64,000 nt of DNA from DASUPK01 sp963843085 (GTDB lineage: Bacteria > Actinomycetota > Thermoleophilia > Solirubrobacterales > 70-9). The notes under the pieces are model-generated. The model did not search any database. It worked only from the letters and a program-made list of their open reading frames with translations, and was not told where the DNA came from. The position numbers and the translations under genes are program-made. This document shows, piece after piece, positions 40,524-49,982 of this stretch; position 1 is the stretch's first letter, and each line of letters starts with the position of its first letter. The stretch is from NCBI GenBank assembly GCA_963843085.1, contig CAWJJG010000002.1:62001-126000 (forward strand). Reading direction: 5' to 3'.

Positions 40524-41894
40524 GTGGCTGCGGATTCCCATCGAGTGGTGGTCGTGGGCGGTGGCTTCGGCGGGCTCTTTGCGGCCCGAGCTCTGAGCCG
40601 CGGACCGGTCCAGGTCACCCTCGTCGACCGGCTCAACCACCACCTCTTTCAGCCGCTCCTCTACCAGGTCGCGACGGGAATTCTCTCGGAGGGGGAGATC
40701 GCGCCGCCGCTGCGGGGGGTCCTGCACCGCCACCGCAACATCGAGGTCGAGCTGGCCGAGGTGACCGCGTTCGACCTGGAGGCGCGGAAGGTGACGGCCA
40801 TGGGCCCCGACGGCCGGGTCCTCGAGCTCCCCTACGACAGCCTGATCGTCGCCGGCGGCGCCGGGCAGTCGTACTTCGGCCACGACGAGTTCTCGCGCTG
40901 GGCTCCGGGGATGAAGACGATCAACGATGCCCTCGAGCTCAGGGGCCGGATCCTCGGCGCGTTCGAGATGGCCGAGCTCGAGCAGGATCCCGAAAAGCAG
41001 CAGGAATGGCTCACCTTCGTGGTGGTCGGCGGCGGTCCCACCGGGGTGGAGATCGCGGGCCAGATCGCCGAGCTTTCGAGGCGCGTGCTCAAGGACGACT
41101 TCAGGAGGGTCGATCCGCGCAACGCCCGGATCATCATCTGCGACGGCGGAAAGCAGGTGCTGGCGACGTTCGGCGACCAGCTCTCCGGCAAGGCGGCGCA
41201 GGGACTCGGGCACCTCGGTGTCGAGCTCCAGATGTCGAGCATCGTCACCGACATCGACCAGAACGGAGTGGTCGTCAAGCAGGGGGACGAGGAACGGCGG
41301 ATCGGCTGCCACACGAAGATCTGGGCGGCGGGCGTCGAGGCTTCACCGCTCGCCCGGATGCTGGGGGAGGCGACCGGCGCGGAGGTCGACCGGGCCGGGC
41401 GAGTCGCGGTGCTCCCCGATTGCACGCTGCCGGGGCGCCCGGAGGTGTTCGCGATCGGCGACATGATGTCCCTCAACGACCTGCCGGGGGTCGCGGAGGT
41501 CGCGATGCAGCAGGGACTCCACGCCTCGAGCACGATCAAGCGGCGCCTGCGGGGCAAGGATGGGAAGGAGTTCCGCTACCGCGATTTGGGCAGCATGGCG
41601 ACCATCTCCCGCTTCCGGGCGGTGGTGAGCTTCAAGGGCATTCGCCTGTCGGGCCTGATCGGCTGGCTCGCCTGGCTCTTCGTTCACCTCACCTTCCTCA
41701 CCGGGTTCAAGAACCGCATCGCGACCATCCCGCGCTGGGCGATCACCTTCATCGGCAACAGCCGCCCGCAGCGCACGATCACGATGCAGCAGGTCATCGG
41801 ACGCGTGGCCATCGAGCAGGCCGGCGGCCGCCCGTTCCTGATGTCGCTGGTCGAGGACGACTCGAAGTCCGCGGAGAGCGAGGCACCGGAGTGA
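40524..41894 (+). CDS. ndh: Type II NADH:quinone oxidoreductase (NDH-2)
   Basis: 456 residues from GTG 40524. Two dinucleotide folds: VVVVGGGFGGLFAARAL for FAD and FVVVGGGPTGVEIAGQIAEL for NADH; quinone-side motif QPLLYQVATGILSEGEIAPP; VFAIGDMMSL; and a C-terminal amphipathic/hydrophobic anchor (LSGLIGWLAWLFVHLTFLTG). It oxidises NADH and reduces quinone without pumping protons. It sits between sugar oxidoreductases and cytochrome bd genes, suggesting a short respiratory chain. Overlaps the next gene by GTGA. Confidence 0.93.
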   Translation: MAADSHRVVVVGGGFGGLFAARALSRGPVQVTLVDRLNHHLFQPLLYQVATGILSEGEIAPPLRGVLHRHRNIEVELAEVTAFDLEARKVTAMGPDGRVLELPYDSLIVAGGAGQSYFGHDEFSRWAPGMKTINDALELRGRILGAFEMAELEQDPEKQQEWLTFVVVGGGPTGVEIAGQIAELSRRVLKDDFRRVDPRNARIIICDGGKQVLATFGDQLSGKAAQGLGHLGVELQMSSIVTDIDQNGVVVKQGDEERRIGCHTKIWAAGVEASPLARMLGEATGAEVDRAGRVAVLPDCTLPGRPEVFAIGDMMSLNDLPGVAEVAMQQGLHASSTIKRRLRGKDGKEFRYRDLGSMATISRFRAVVSFKGIRLSGLIGWLAWLFVHLTFLTGFKNRIATIPRWAITFIGNSRPQRTITMQQVIGRVAIEQAGGRPFLMSLVEDDSKSAESEAPE

Positions 41895-42823
41895 TCGGCA
41901 CCCGGCCCATCGACTCGTTCGAGGCGCTGACCCTCTCCTCGGAGGAGGCCGAGCTCGAGGCCGCGTTCGTCCCCGAAACCGGAATGGTCGGCTGCTCGCT
42001 GCTCCATCGCGGTGAGGAGCTGCTCGGCCAGCGCGGAGGCCTGGCTCGGTACGTCGCCGACCGCTCGACGATGGGGATCCCGTTGCTCCACCCCTGGGCG
42101 AACCGGGTTGCCGAGAGGAAGTTCAAGGTGGCCGGACGAGAGGTGGACCTCTGGGCGCATCCCGGCCTGTACACCCTGGGCCCCATGGGCCTGCCGATCC
42201 ACGGCCTCCTGGCTGCCGCTTCGGGTTGGATCGTCGAGCGGCATGAGGACACTGCGGAGGGCCCGCGTCTGGTGGGCAGCTTCGACTTCGGCGCCCGCGA
42301 GGATCTGATTACCGTGTTCCCGTTTCCCCACGAGATCACGGTCGACGCCGGGATCTCGGATGACACGCTGACAATCGCGACGACGGTGCGCGCCGGCGAC
42401 GTGGCGGTGCCGATCGCCTTCGGGTACCACCCCTACCTTCGCCTGCCCGGCATCGAGCGAGGTGAATGGATGGTTGAGATACCTGTAAGGGAGAGGGTCG
42501 TCCTCGACTCCGAGGAGCTCCCCACCGGCCAGGTCGAGCCAGCGGATGTGGCCGACGGCCCGCTCGGGTCGAGGACCTTCGATGACGAGTTCGTTGCTCC
42601 GTCCCAGCCGTTCGCCCTCGAGGGAGGGGGGCGGCGGATCGAGGTGTCGTTTGACCGTGGCTATCCCTTCGCGCAGGTCTACGCGCCTGAGGACGATGAC
42701 GTGATCGCCTTCGAGCCGATGACCGCACCGACCAACACGCTGGTCAGCGGCCAGGACCTGAGGCTGCTCGAGCCCGGCGAGAGCTATGAGGCTTCGTTCT
42801 CGATCAAGGTGACGGACGCGTGA
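41891..42823 (+). CDS. Aldose 1-epimerase (mutarotase) family protein
   Basis: 310 residues from the GTG overlapping the NDH-2 stop. GalM-like beta-sandwich: GIPLLHPWANRV, GLPIHGLLA with a likely catalytic His, AFGYHPYLRLPG with the second His, and FEPMTAPTNTLVSGQDLRLL with the catalytic Glu. It interconverts alpha and beta anomers of glucose or related sugars, useful where a beta-specific dehydrogenase follows an alpha-glucosidase. The same frame runs upstream antisense or in-shadow of NDH-2; that part is not coding. Confidence 0.88.
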   Translation: MIGTRPIDSFEALTLSSEEAELEAAFVPETGMVGCSLLHRGEELLGQRGGLARYVADRSTMGIPLLHPWANRVAERKFKVAGREVDLWAHPGLYTLGPMGLPIHGLLAAASGWIVERHEDTAEGPRLVGSFDFGAREDLITVFPFPHEITVDAGISDDTLTIATTVRAGDVAVPIAFGYHPYLRLPGIERGEWMVEIPVRERVVLDSEELPTGQVEPADVADGPLGSRTFDDEFVAPSQPFALEGGGRRIEVSFDRGYPFAQVYAPEDDDVIAFEPMTAPTNTLVSGQDLRLLEPGESYEASFSIKVTDA

Positions 42824-43755
42824 TGGAGGCGGCCGACGCGCAGGTCTCCGCGGACGAGTTCGGCCGGCTCTTCGATCGAGTCTCGAACTGGGGACGGTGG
42901 GGCGCCGACGACGAGCGGGGAGCGCTCAACTACCTGACGCCGGAGCTGGTCGCGGCCGCCGCCGGCCTCGCGCGAGACGGGCGGACGGTCAGCCTCAGTC
43001 GCTCCCTGAACACCGAGCGCGAGCCCGACAACCCGGAGCCGGCCGATCACCACATGACCTTGCTCGGCGCCCGGGAGCATCCGGAAGGCCTCGCCTTCGC
43101 CAAGGACTACATCGGAGTCGATTACCACAACGATTCCCACAGCCACCTGGACGCCCTCTGCCACGTCTCCTACGATGACTCGCTCTACAACGGCCGACCG
43201 GCGGACTCGGTCTCGGCCGCCGGCGGATCCGTCGGAACGGTCGAGGCGCTGAAGGACGGGCTCGTCGGGCGCGGCGTCCTGCTCGACGTCCCCCGGACTC
43301 GCAGCGTCGACTGGCTGGAGCCGGGCGACAGCGTGCTCCCCGGCGATCTCTCGGAGTCCGAGGACCGCCAGGGCGTACGGGTGAAGGAGGGCGACATCCT
43401 GCTGGTCCGGACGGGGCACGCGACCCGCCTCGACGAGCGGGGGCCCTGGGACACCGCCAGCTCAAAGGCGGGCCTGCACCCAGGCTGCGCGGAGTTCCTG
43501 GCGGGGCGGAAGGTCGCGGCTCTGGGCTGCGACGGGAACAGCGACACAGCCCCGAGCTTCACCGAGGGTGTCGGCTTCCCTATCCACGTGCTGGCGCTGA
43601 CCGCGATGGGCGTCCACCTGCTCGACTACCTGCACCTCGACGAGCTGGGCAGCGCCTGCGAGGAGGCGGGCCGCTGGGAGTTCCTGTTCGTCGGCGCTCC
43701 GCTCCGCATCGCCGGCGGGACCGGATCGCCCCTCAACCCGATCGCGATCCTCTGA
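42820..43755 (+). CDS. Cyclase-family protein (kynurenine-formamidase-like metal hydrolase)
   Basis: 311 residues from the GTG overlapping the epimerase stop (ATG at 42823 equally possible). The cyclase-family metal site HNDSHSHLDALCHV is close to the canonical HxGTHxDxPxH, with a later His in GVGFPIHVLALTAMGVHLLDYLHLDEL. Members hydrolyse amides or lactones; N-terminal WGRWGADDERGALNYLTPE is typical of a widespread uncharacterised subgroup. In this operon a lactone from sugar oxidation is a plausible substrate (inference). Confidence 0.88.
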   Translation: MMEAADAQVSADEFGRLFDRVSNWGRWGADDERGALNYLTPELVAAAAGLARDGRTVSLSRSLNTEREPDNPEPADHHMTLLGAREHPEGLAFAKDYIGVDYHNDSHSHLDALCHVSYDDSLYNGRPADSVSAAGGSVGTVEALKDGLVGRGVLLDVPRTRSVDWLEPGDSVLPGDLSESEDRQGVRVKEGDILLVRTGHATRLDERGPWDTASSKAGLHPGCAEFLAGRKVAALGCDGNSDTAPSFTEGVGFPIHVLALTAMGVHLLDYLHLDELGSACEEAGRWEFLFVGAPLRIAGGTGSPLNPIAIL

Positions 43756-43811
43756 TGATCTACGTGGTCCACACCGACCTGGCCGCCGTGGCGTCTGATT
43801 AGATCGTGCTG

Positions 43812-45210
43812 ATGGTGTCCTTCGTCCCTTCGATTGCCGCTGCGAGCAGCAACCTGCTGGCGGCACGCAACCAGATGGGCTTCACCCTCGGCTTCCACAT
43901 CGTCCTCGCGTGCTTCGGCGTCGCCTTCCCCGCGATGATGCTGATCGCCGAGTACCGGGGTCGCAAGAAGAACGACGAGGCGGCGCTGCGCCTGGCCCGC
44001 AACTGGTCCAAGGCCGTCGCGGTGATGTTCGCGGTAGGGGCGGTGAGCGGCACCGTCCTCTCCTTCGAGTTCGGGCTGCTCTGGCCGCGGTTCATGGACC
44101 GCTTCGGGGACGTCTTCGGGGTGGCCTTCGCGATCGAGGGGATCTTCTTCTTCCTCGAAGCGATCTTCATCGCGATCTACATCTACGGCTGGGATCGACT
44201 CTCACCGAAGGCTCACATGTGGTCCGCCGTCCCGATCGTGATCTCCGGAGTGGGCGGTGCCTTCTCGGTCATCGCGGCCAACTCCTGGATGAACCAACCC
44301 CAGGGGTTCACGCTCGACAGCAGCGGAAACGTCACCAGCGTGAAGCCGTTCGAGGTTCTCACCAACTCGGCGGCCGGCTACGAGTTCCTCCACATGTTCC
44401 TGGCGGCGTACATGGTCACCGGCTTCCTGCTCGCCTCGGTCTATGCCGTGGGTCTGCTGCGCGGTAAGCGCGACCGCTACCACCGGCTGGGCGTGATCAT
44501 CCCGCTGACGGTCGCCGCGATCGCGACGCCGTTTCAGTTCCTCGTCGGCGACACTGCCGCCCGCGCCATCGCCAACGACCAGCCGGCCAAGTTCGCGGCG
44601 ATGGAGTGCATCTACAAGGGTGGCCCGGACCAGACCGAGTACCTCGGGGGCCGCTGCGTTGACGGCACGGTCAAGGGAGGCATTGGGATCCCGGGGCTCG
44701 ATTCGTATCTGGTCGGGTTCAGCAAGAACACCGACGTCACCGGTCTCAATCAGATCCCCCGTCAACAATCAGCCCCCGGCCCTGACGATGCTCCATCTCT
44801 CCTTCGACACCATGGTCGGCGTCGCAACCCTGCTGATCCTGCTTGCTGCCTGGTTCGCGGTCGTCTGGTTCCGCAAGAAGGACCTGCCGCGGACGAAGTG
44901 GTTCCTGCGGGCCGTCGCGATCTCGGGCGTCGCCACGGTGGTCGCTCTCGAGTGCGGCTGGATCGTCACTGAGGTGGGCCGCCAGCCCTGGATCGTGAAC
45001 GGCTACATGCGGACCTCCGAGGCGGTCACCCCGGCACAGGGGATCTGGTGGGTGTTCGGAGTGACGATGGCTGTCTACATCGCCCTCGGTACCATCGCGG
45101 TGGTTGTCCTCCGCGGCCTGTCCAAGCGGTGGAGCAAGGGCGAGGCCGAACCGAGCGAGCTCCCGTACAGCCCACCGCCCACCCCGCCTGCGCCGGAGGG
45201 CTCGGGATGA
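43812..45210 (+). CDS. cydA: Cytochrome bd oxidase subunit I, interrupted by a +1 frameshift
   Basis: Frame 1 (43812 to about 44760) carries QMGFTLGFHIVLACFGVAFP (axial His of heme b595), EFLHMFLAAYM (heme b558 His), and the short Q-loop with QPAKFAAMECIYKGG. Frame 2 (about 44757-45210) continues PPALTMLHLSFDTMVGVA and ALECGWIVTEVGRQPWIVNG. One extra C in the C5 run at 44756-44760 explains the break; without it the protein is about 465 residues and complete. TTAGAT lies 7 nt before ATG 43812. The adjacent intact cydB argues for an error or very recent mutation rather than decay. Confidence 0.88.
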
Positions 45211-46202
45211 GCACCGCGGACCTCTGCGCGGTGATCCTCTGGGTCGGCGTGACCCTGTACGCGATCTTCGGCGGGGCGGACTTCGGGGCCGGCGTCTGGG
45301 ACCTCCTCGCGGGCCGAAGCGAGCAAGCCGACCGGGTGCGCGGGCAGATCGACCGGTCGATCGGCCCGGTCTGGGAGGCGAACCACGTCTGGCTGATCTT
45401 CGTCCTCGTGGTGCTCTGGACCGCGTTCCCGACGGCGTTCTCGGCGGTCATGACCACGGTCTATATCCCACTGGCGCTCGCCGCATTCGGGATCGTGCTG
45501 CGCGGATCGGGATTTGCGTTCCGGCACGCGCTGCCGGGGCCGGTGCAGAGGCCCGCGACCCGGGTCTTCGGTTTCGCCTCGCTGCTCACGCCGTTCTTCA
45601 TGGGGACGGTCGTGGGCGCGATCGCCTCCGGTGAGGTGCCCGCGGCGGGCGATGGCGATCCCACGGGAAGCTGGACCGGGTTTCTGCCGCTGGTGACTGG
45701 CGCACTGTTCGTCGTCGTTGCCGCTTACACGGCCGCGATCTTCCTCGTCCGGGACTCCGGAGCGGCAGGCGACCAGGACCTCCGGGCCTACTTCGCGCGA
45801 AGGGCCCTGGCGGCAGCGGTCGTCGCCGGCATCGCGGCCGTCATCGGCGTGATCGCCCTCCGTCAGGACGCCCGATTCATCTACGACGGGCTCACCTCAT
45901 GGCCCGGCATCGCCCTGGTGCTTCTCTCGGGGGTCTGTGGCCTGGCGGCTCTCGGCCTGCTGATCTCCGGCCGCAATCGCGGCCTGCGCGTGGCGGCCGT
46001 GGGCGCCGGGGTCACGATGATCTGGGGGTACTTCGCGGCCGCGTTCCCCTACATGCTGCCCACGTCCCTGAAGATCTCGGACGCCGCCGGCGCCTCGGCC
46101 ACGCTCACCGAGGTCATCGTCGTCTTCGGCATCGCGGCCGTCACCTGCGTCCCGGCGCTAATCCTGCTCTACGTGCTCTCGCAACGCCAGGCGCTCGAGT
46201 AG
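45207..46202 (+). CDS. cydB: Cytochrome bd oxidase subunit II
   Basis: 331 residues, ATGA-coupled to cydA. Typical opening DLCAVILWVGVTLYAIFGGA and DFGAGVWDLLAG; GPVWEANHVWLIFVLVVLWT; eight or so membrane helices. With CydA it forms the quinol-oxidising bd oxidase used at low oxygen. No cydDC assembly genes are seen downstream. Confidence 0.95.
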   Translation: MSTADLCAVILWVGVTLYAIFGGADFGAGVWDLLAGRSEQADRVRGQIDRSIGPVWEANHVWLIFVLVVLWTAFPTAFSAVMTTVYIPLALAAFGIVLRGSGFAFRHALPGPVQRPATRVFGFASLLTPFFMGTVVGAIASGEVPAAGDGDPTGSWTGFLPLVTGALFVVVAAYTAAIFLVRDSGAAGDQDLRAYFARRALAAAVVAGIAAVIGVIALRQDARFIYDGLTSWPGIALVLLSGVCGLAALGLLISGRNRGLRVAAVGAGVTMIWGYFAAAFPYMLPTSLKISDAAGASATLTEVIVVFGIAAVTCVPALILLYVLSQRQALE

Positions 46203-46220
46203 GCGCGATCTGCGAGGCGA

Positions 46221-47555
46221 TTACCGGCGGCCGCCGGCGCGCTTGCCGTGTTTCTGCGCCCAGTGCTTCGGCGAGACGCAGCGTCGCCCCTTGCGGCGCT
46301 TGTGCTTCTTGCAGCGCTTCGGGACGCAGCGACCCTTCTTGCGGTGCTTGCCCTTGCCGCAGCGCTTCGCCTGGTGCTGTGGCAGCGGCGAACCTCCGCC
46401 GGGCACGGGCGCGGAGCAATTCGGCCCTCGCGGACTGCCGTCCGGGTGCGGGACGTGATTCGCACACAGCCACGCCGAGAGCCGGCTCGGGTCCGAGGAC
46501 ATGATCCCGTCCACGCCCAAGCCGTACAGATGGGCGTAGCTCGCATCGGTCTCGTCCTGGTCGCCGTTCGTCCAGACGTGGACCGCGTAGCCCAGCTCGT
46601 GTGCGTGCTGGGTCTGGAGGAGCAGCTGGGGCACGTCGAAGCCGGACTGCTCGGGCGGGACCTGGAAGGCGGCCACGTCGGGATCGGGGATCGTGCCGTA
46701 GAGGGCGAAGTTCGTCGTCCCATTCGTCGCCCCGGCCAGCGCGACGTTGGGCGTGTCGTCCATCTGATGGAACTCGGCGAGGAGCTCGTCGCTGAACGAG
46801 ACGACGATTACGTTGTCGCGAACCGACTGCGGCTCGTTGTTGAGCAGATCCGCGAGGGCGTCGGCGACCGGGATAGAGGCGTCCGGATCGTCGCAGTAGC
46901 GATTCGGCGGGCTGCCAGTGCAGCCGGATCCGGTGCTGGTGTCGTTGTTCAGCGTCTTGATCATCTTGATCTCGACGTTGATCGGGATACCCGGGAACGT
47001 GTCGAGCACCTGCTGGAGCGTGGGGATCACGAAGTCATCGGCGGTGTAGCCGGCGGGAGGCGGCACGTCCCCGGTGCGCATGCCGCGGAACGGATAGGCG
47101 GAGTCCGGCAGGGCGAAGTCGTGCGAGTAGGTGCCGGGCCGGAACCAGTAGCCGGCGTCGAGCTGCTGGATCTCGGCGGCGGTCATCTGGTTCACCTGGT
47201 TGTCCGGTCGCGTCGGAACGCTGCCCGCATCCGTGCAGATGTTCGGCAGGCAGGCGATCCGCGTCCAGGTGTCGTCGTGGATCACCATCAGGGTTCCGTC
47301 GGAGCTCAGATTGACGTCGAGCTCGAGCGAGTCCGCGCCGCGGTCCTGGATCGCCGACTTGAGCGCGAACATCGTGTTCGAGGGCGCCTCGTCCTCGCCG
47401 CCCTGGTGGGCCATGACGAGGAAGCGCTTCTGCAGCCAGGGGTTGGGATCGGGGGAAACCGCCGAGGCGCCCGTCGCGAAGACGAGCCCCGAGATCGCCA
47501 TGATCGCCGCGACCGTCGTTGCCACGGCTCCGAACCGCTTCCTGCGTCCAAACAT
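46221..47555 (-). CDS. Secreted glycerophosphodiester phosphodiesterase with Lys/Arg/Cys-rich tail
   Basis: 444 residues from ATG 47555 behind GAGGAGC. Signal peptide (AVATTVAAIMAISGLVFATG), then the GDPD TIM-barrel: MAHQGGEDEAPSNTMFALKS, ELDVNLSSDGTLMVIHDDTW (metal and catalytic residues), NVEIKMIKTL, and AVHVWTNGDQDETDASYAH near the end. It should release glycerol-3-phosphate or related products from phosphodiesters outside the cell. The last 48 residues form a basic tail with four Cys (KRCGKGKHRKKGRCVPKRCK and onward), similar in style to two other secreted proteins here. Confidence 0.88.
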   Translation of the reverse strand: MFGRRKRFGAVATTVAAIMAISGLVFATGASAVSPDPNPWLQKRFLVMAHQGGEDEAPSNTMFALKSAIQDRGADSLELDVNLSSDGTLMVIHDDTWTRIACLPNICTDAGSVPTRPDNQVNQMTAAEIQQLDAGYWFRPGTYSHDFALPDSAYPFRGMRTGDVPPPAGYTADDFVIPTLQQVLDTFPGIPINVEIKMIKTLNNDTSTGSGCTGSPPNRYCDDPDASIPVADALADLLNNEPQSVRDNVIVVSFSDELLAEFHQMDDTPNVALAGATNGTTNFALYGTIPDPDVAAFQVPPEQSGFDVPQLLLQTQHAHELGYAVHVWTNGDQDETDASYAHLYGLGVDGIMSSDPSRLSAWLCANHVPHPDGSPRGPNCSAPVPGGGSPLPQHQAKRCGKGKHRKKGRCVPKRCKKHKRRKGRRCVSPKHWAQKHGKRAGGRR

Positions 47556-47659
47556 CGTTGCTCCTCTCATTCCCTGACCATCCCTGTCCGGCGTCCCCTG
47601 TCGCCGTCTTCGTCTCGGCGAGATTACCCGAGCCAGGGCGCGGATAGAGTGGCCGGGCC

Positions 47660-48562
47660 GTGAAGTGGAAGCCGGGCAAGACCAGCGGGAACGTCGAGGA
47701 CCGGCGAAGTCAGGGGGGCGGATTCGGCGGAGGCGGCGGCTTCCCGATCCCGATGGGACGCATGGGCGGCGGCGGGATCGTCGGGGTGATCATCGTGGTC
47801 GTCATCTACCTGCTGGCCAGCAGTGGGGGCGGTGGCGGAAGCTTCGACGTCCCCAGCCCGAGCAGCGCCTTCCCGCAGGTGCCCCAGAGTGGCACCGGCG
47901 ACAACTCGGTTCCGCAGAGCCCCAACGAGGAGAACGAGGTCAAGTTCGTCTCCTTCGTACTCGACGACGCCCAGGGCTTCTGGAAACAGCAGTTCGCCAC
48001 GGCGGGCAAGCCGTACCAGCCCGCCAAGCTCGTGCTCTTCCGCGGCCGGACCGACTCGGGATGCGGCGCCGCCAGCTCCGCCACGGGCCCCTTCTACTGC
48101 CCCCTCGACCAGAGGGTCTACATCGACCTCGGCTTCTTCGACGAGCTCAACAGGCGCTTCAAGGCGCCGGGCGACTTCGCGCAGGCGTACGTCCTCGCGC
48201 ACGAGATCGGACACCACGTCCAGAAGGAGCTGGGGATCGAGGGGGAGGTCCGCCGACAGAGCCAGGACAGCCCCGGCGACGCGAACGCCCTGTCCGTGCG
48301 CCTCGAGCTCCAGGCCGACTGCCTGGCCGGAGTCTGGGCCCGGTCGACCTATGACCGGGGAATCCTCGAGAGCGGCGACCTTCAGGAGGGGCTGACGGCC
48401 GCCGCGGCCGTCGGCGACGACCGCATCCAGCAGCAGGCCCAGGGCCGGATCGATCCGGAATCCTTCACCCACGGCACCTCGGCTCAGCGAGACCACTGGC
48501 TGCAGACCGGCTTCGACTCGGGGAAGCTCGAGTCGTGCGACACGTTTTCCGGGGACATCTAG
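47660..48562 (+). CDS. Neutral zinc metallopeptidase (YpfJ family)
   Basis: 300 residues from GTG 47660, with TAGAGT 9 nt upstream. N-terminal Gly-rich stretch and one membrane helix (GIVGVIIVVVIYLLAS), then an extracytoplasmic domain with zinc motif YVLAHEIGHHVQ, GRTDSGCGAASSATGPFYCP and LELQADCLAGVWARS, all YpfJ hallmarks. The family is annotated as a putative peptidase; the substrate is unknown. Confidence 0.92.
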   Translation: MKWKPGKTSGNVEDRRSQGGGFGGGGGFPIPMGRMGGGGIVGVIIVVVIYLLASSGGGGGSFDVPSPSSAFPQVPQSGTGDNSVPQSPNEENEVKFVSFVLDDAQGFWKQQFATAGKPYQPAKLVLFRGRTDSGCGAASSATGPFYCPLDQRVYIDLGFFDELNRRFKAPGDFAQAYVLAHEIGHHVQKELGIEGEVRRQSQDSPGDANALSVRLELQADCLAGVWARSTYDRGILESGDLQEGLTAAAAVGDDRIQQQAQGRIDPESFTHGTSAQRDHWLQTGFDSGKLESCDTFSGDI

Positions 48563-48581
48563 ACAGCAAGGAGAAGGACGG

Positions 48582-49982
48582 ATGAGCGATCTCTTCGACT
48601 TCTATCCCTACGCCGATCGCTACGGCGTCAACCGCGAGATTCCCGAAGGCGGCCGCTCTCGCGAGGAGATCCTCGGCGAGCTCCGCGAGATGGCGACCGA
48701 GGAGGACAGGGCGTGGGAGGACGGCAAGTGCTCTGGGACCATGTACTGCGGCGACCGGGACCACTACGCTTTCCTCAAGGAGGCGTTCGGCTACTTCGCC
48801 CACCAGAACGCGCTGCAGCGGGACATGTGCCCGAGCGCGACGCGGTTCGAGGGCGAGATCATCGCGATGGCGCTCGACCTGATGCACGCGGGCGAGCTGA
48901 ATGGCTCCGAGCCGGCCGGGATGGTCACGTCAGGCGGCAGCGCGAGCATCGCGCAGGCCGTCCTCGCCTACCGGGAGCAGGGGAGGGAGGCTCGCGGGAT
49001 CGACCGCCCCAACCTGGTCAAGCCCGAGACCGCCCATCCGGCCTTCGACAAGGCCTGCCACCTGTTCGGGGTGGAGCTGCGCTGCGCGGAGATCGATCCC
49101 GAGACGACGCTGGTCAGGCCCGAAACGGTCGCGGAGCTGATCGACGAGAACACGGTCGCGATCGTCGGCTCGGCCGGGAACTACGGCTACGGGACGATCG
49201 ACCCGATCGCGGAGCTCGGTGAGCTGGCGAGCGAGAGGGTCGTGGGGCTGCATGTGGACGGCTGCCTGGGCGGGTACCTGCTGCCGTTCGGCGAGCAGCT
49301 CGGGCTGCCGATCCCGCCCTTCGACTTCCGCTTGCCCGGGGTGACGACGATCTCCGCCGACACCCACAAGTACGGCTACGGCCTCAAGGGGACCTCCACG
49401 CTCCTCTTCCGCGACCGCGAGCTGCGCAACCGCTGCTACTTCTTCAAGCCGGACTGGAGCGGCGGCAAGTACTTCTCGCCGGGGATGGAGGGATCCCGCT
49501 CGGACGGGCTGCTCGCCGCCACCTGGGCATCGCTCGTCTCGATCGGGCAGGAGGGCTACCGCACCTACGCGAAGCGGATCTTCGACACCTCCGCCGCGAT
49601 GCAGGAGGCCGTTCGGGCGCACCCCGAGCTGCGGATCATGGGCGAGCCGACCTTCCTCTTCGCCTTCACCTCGGACGAGTTCGACATCTACCACGTCAAC
49701 GACGAGATGAAGCGTCGGGGCTGGCGCTTCAACGGCCTGCAGTACCCGAACGCCCTGCACATGGCCGTGACCCGGCCGCAGACGCAGCCGGGCCTCGTCG
49801 AGGAGTTCGCGTCGGACCTCGATGCCGCTGTCGCCTACGCGCGCGAGAAGGGCGACGAGCCCGCCGAGTCGAGCGCCGTCTACGGCGGTGTGCCGGGCGG
49901 GCTCAACGACGAGGCCGAGGAGATGATCCGCGGCGTGATGACCCAGCTGATGGATTCGCAGCAGGCAGTTCCGACCGCGTGA
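48582..49982 (+). CDS. PLP-dependent lyase/decarboxylase (sphingosine-phosphate-lyase/GadB-like)
   Basis: 466 residues after AAGGAGAAGG. Fold-type I group II decarboxylase: MVTSGGSASIAQAVLAYREQ, HPAFDKACHLFGVELRC, VGSAGNYGYGTIDPI, LHVDGCLGG (Asp) and SADTHKYGYGLKG with the PLP-binding Lys. These last features are closer to sphingosine-1-phosphate lyases than to classical glutamate decarboxylases. Substrate unknown; a long-chain base phosphate or another phospho-amine is possible. The FGGY kinase gene overlaps its end by 4 bp. Confidence 0.85.
   Translation: MSDLFDFYPYADRYGVNREIPEGGRSREEILGELREMATEEDRAWEDGKCSGTMYCGDRDHYAFLKEAFGYFAHQNALQRDMCPSATRFEGEIIAMALDLMHAGELNGSEPAGMVTSGGSASIAQAVLAYREQGREARGIDRPNLVKPETAHPAFDKACHLFGVELRCAEIDPETTLVRPETVAELIDENTVAIVGSAGNYGYGTIDPIAELGELASERVVGLHVDGCLGGYLLPFGEQLGLPIPPFDFRLPGVTTISADTHKYGYGLKGTSTLLFRDRELRNRCYFFKPDWSGGKYFSPGMEGSRSDGLLAATWASLVSIGQEGYRTYAKRIFDTSAAMQEAVRAHPELRIMGEPTFLFAFTSDEFDIYHVNDEMKRRGWRFNGLQYPNALHMAVTRPQTQPGLVEEFASDLDAAVAYAREKGDEPAESSAVYGGVPGGLNDEAEEMIRGVMTQLMDSQQAVPTA

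Noticed and set aside
44756..44760. Programmed ribosomal frameshift in cydA
   Set aside because: A C5 run followed by GTC lacks a known slippery heptamer and stimulatory structure, and two other C-run indels nearby favour simple error.
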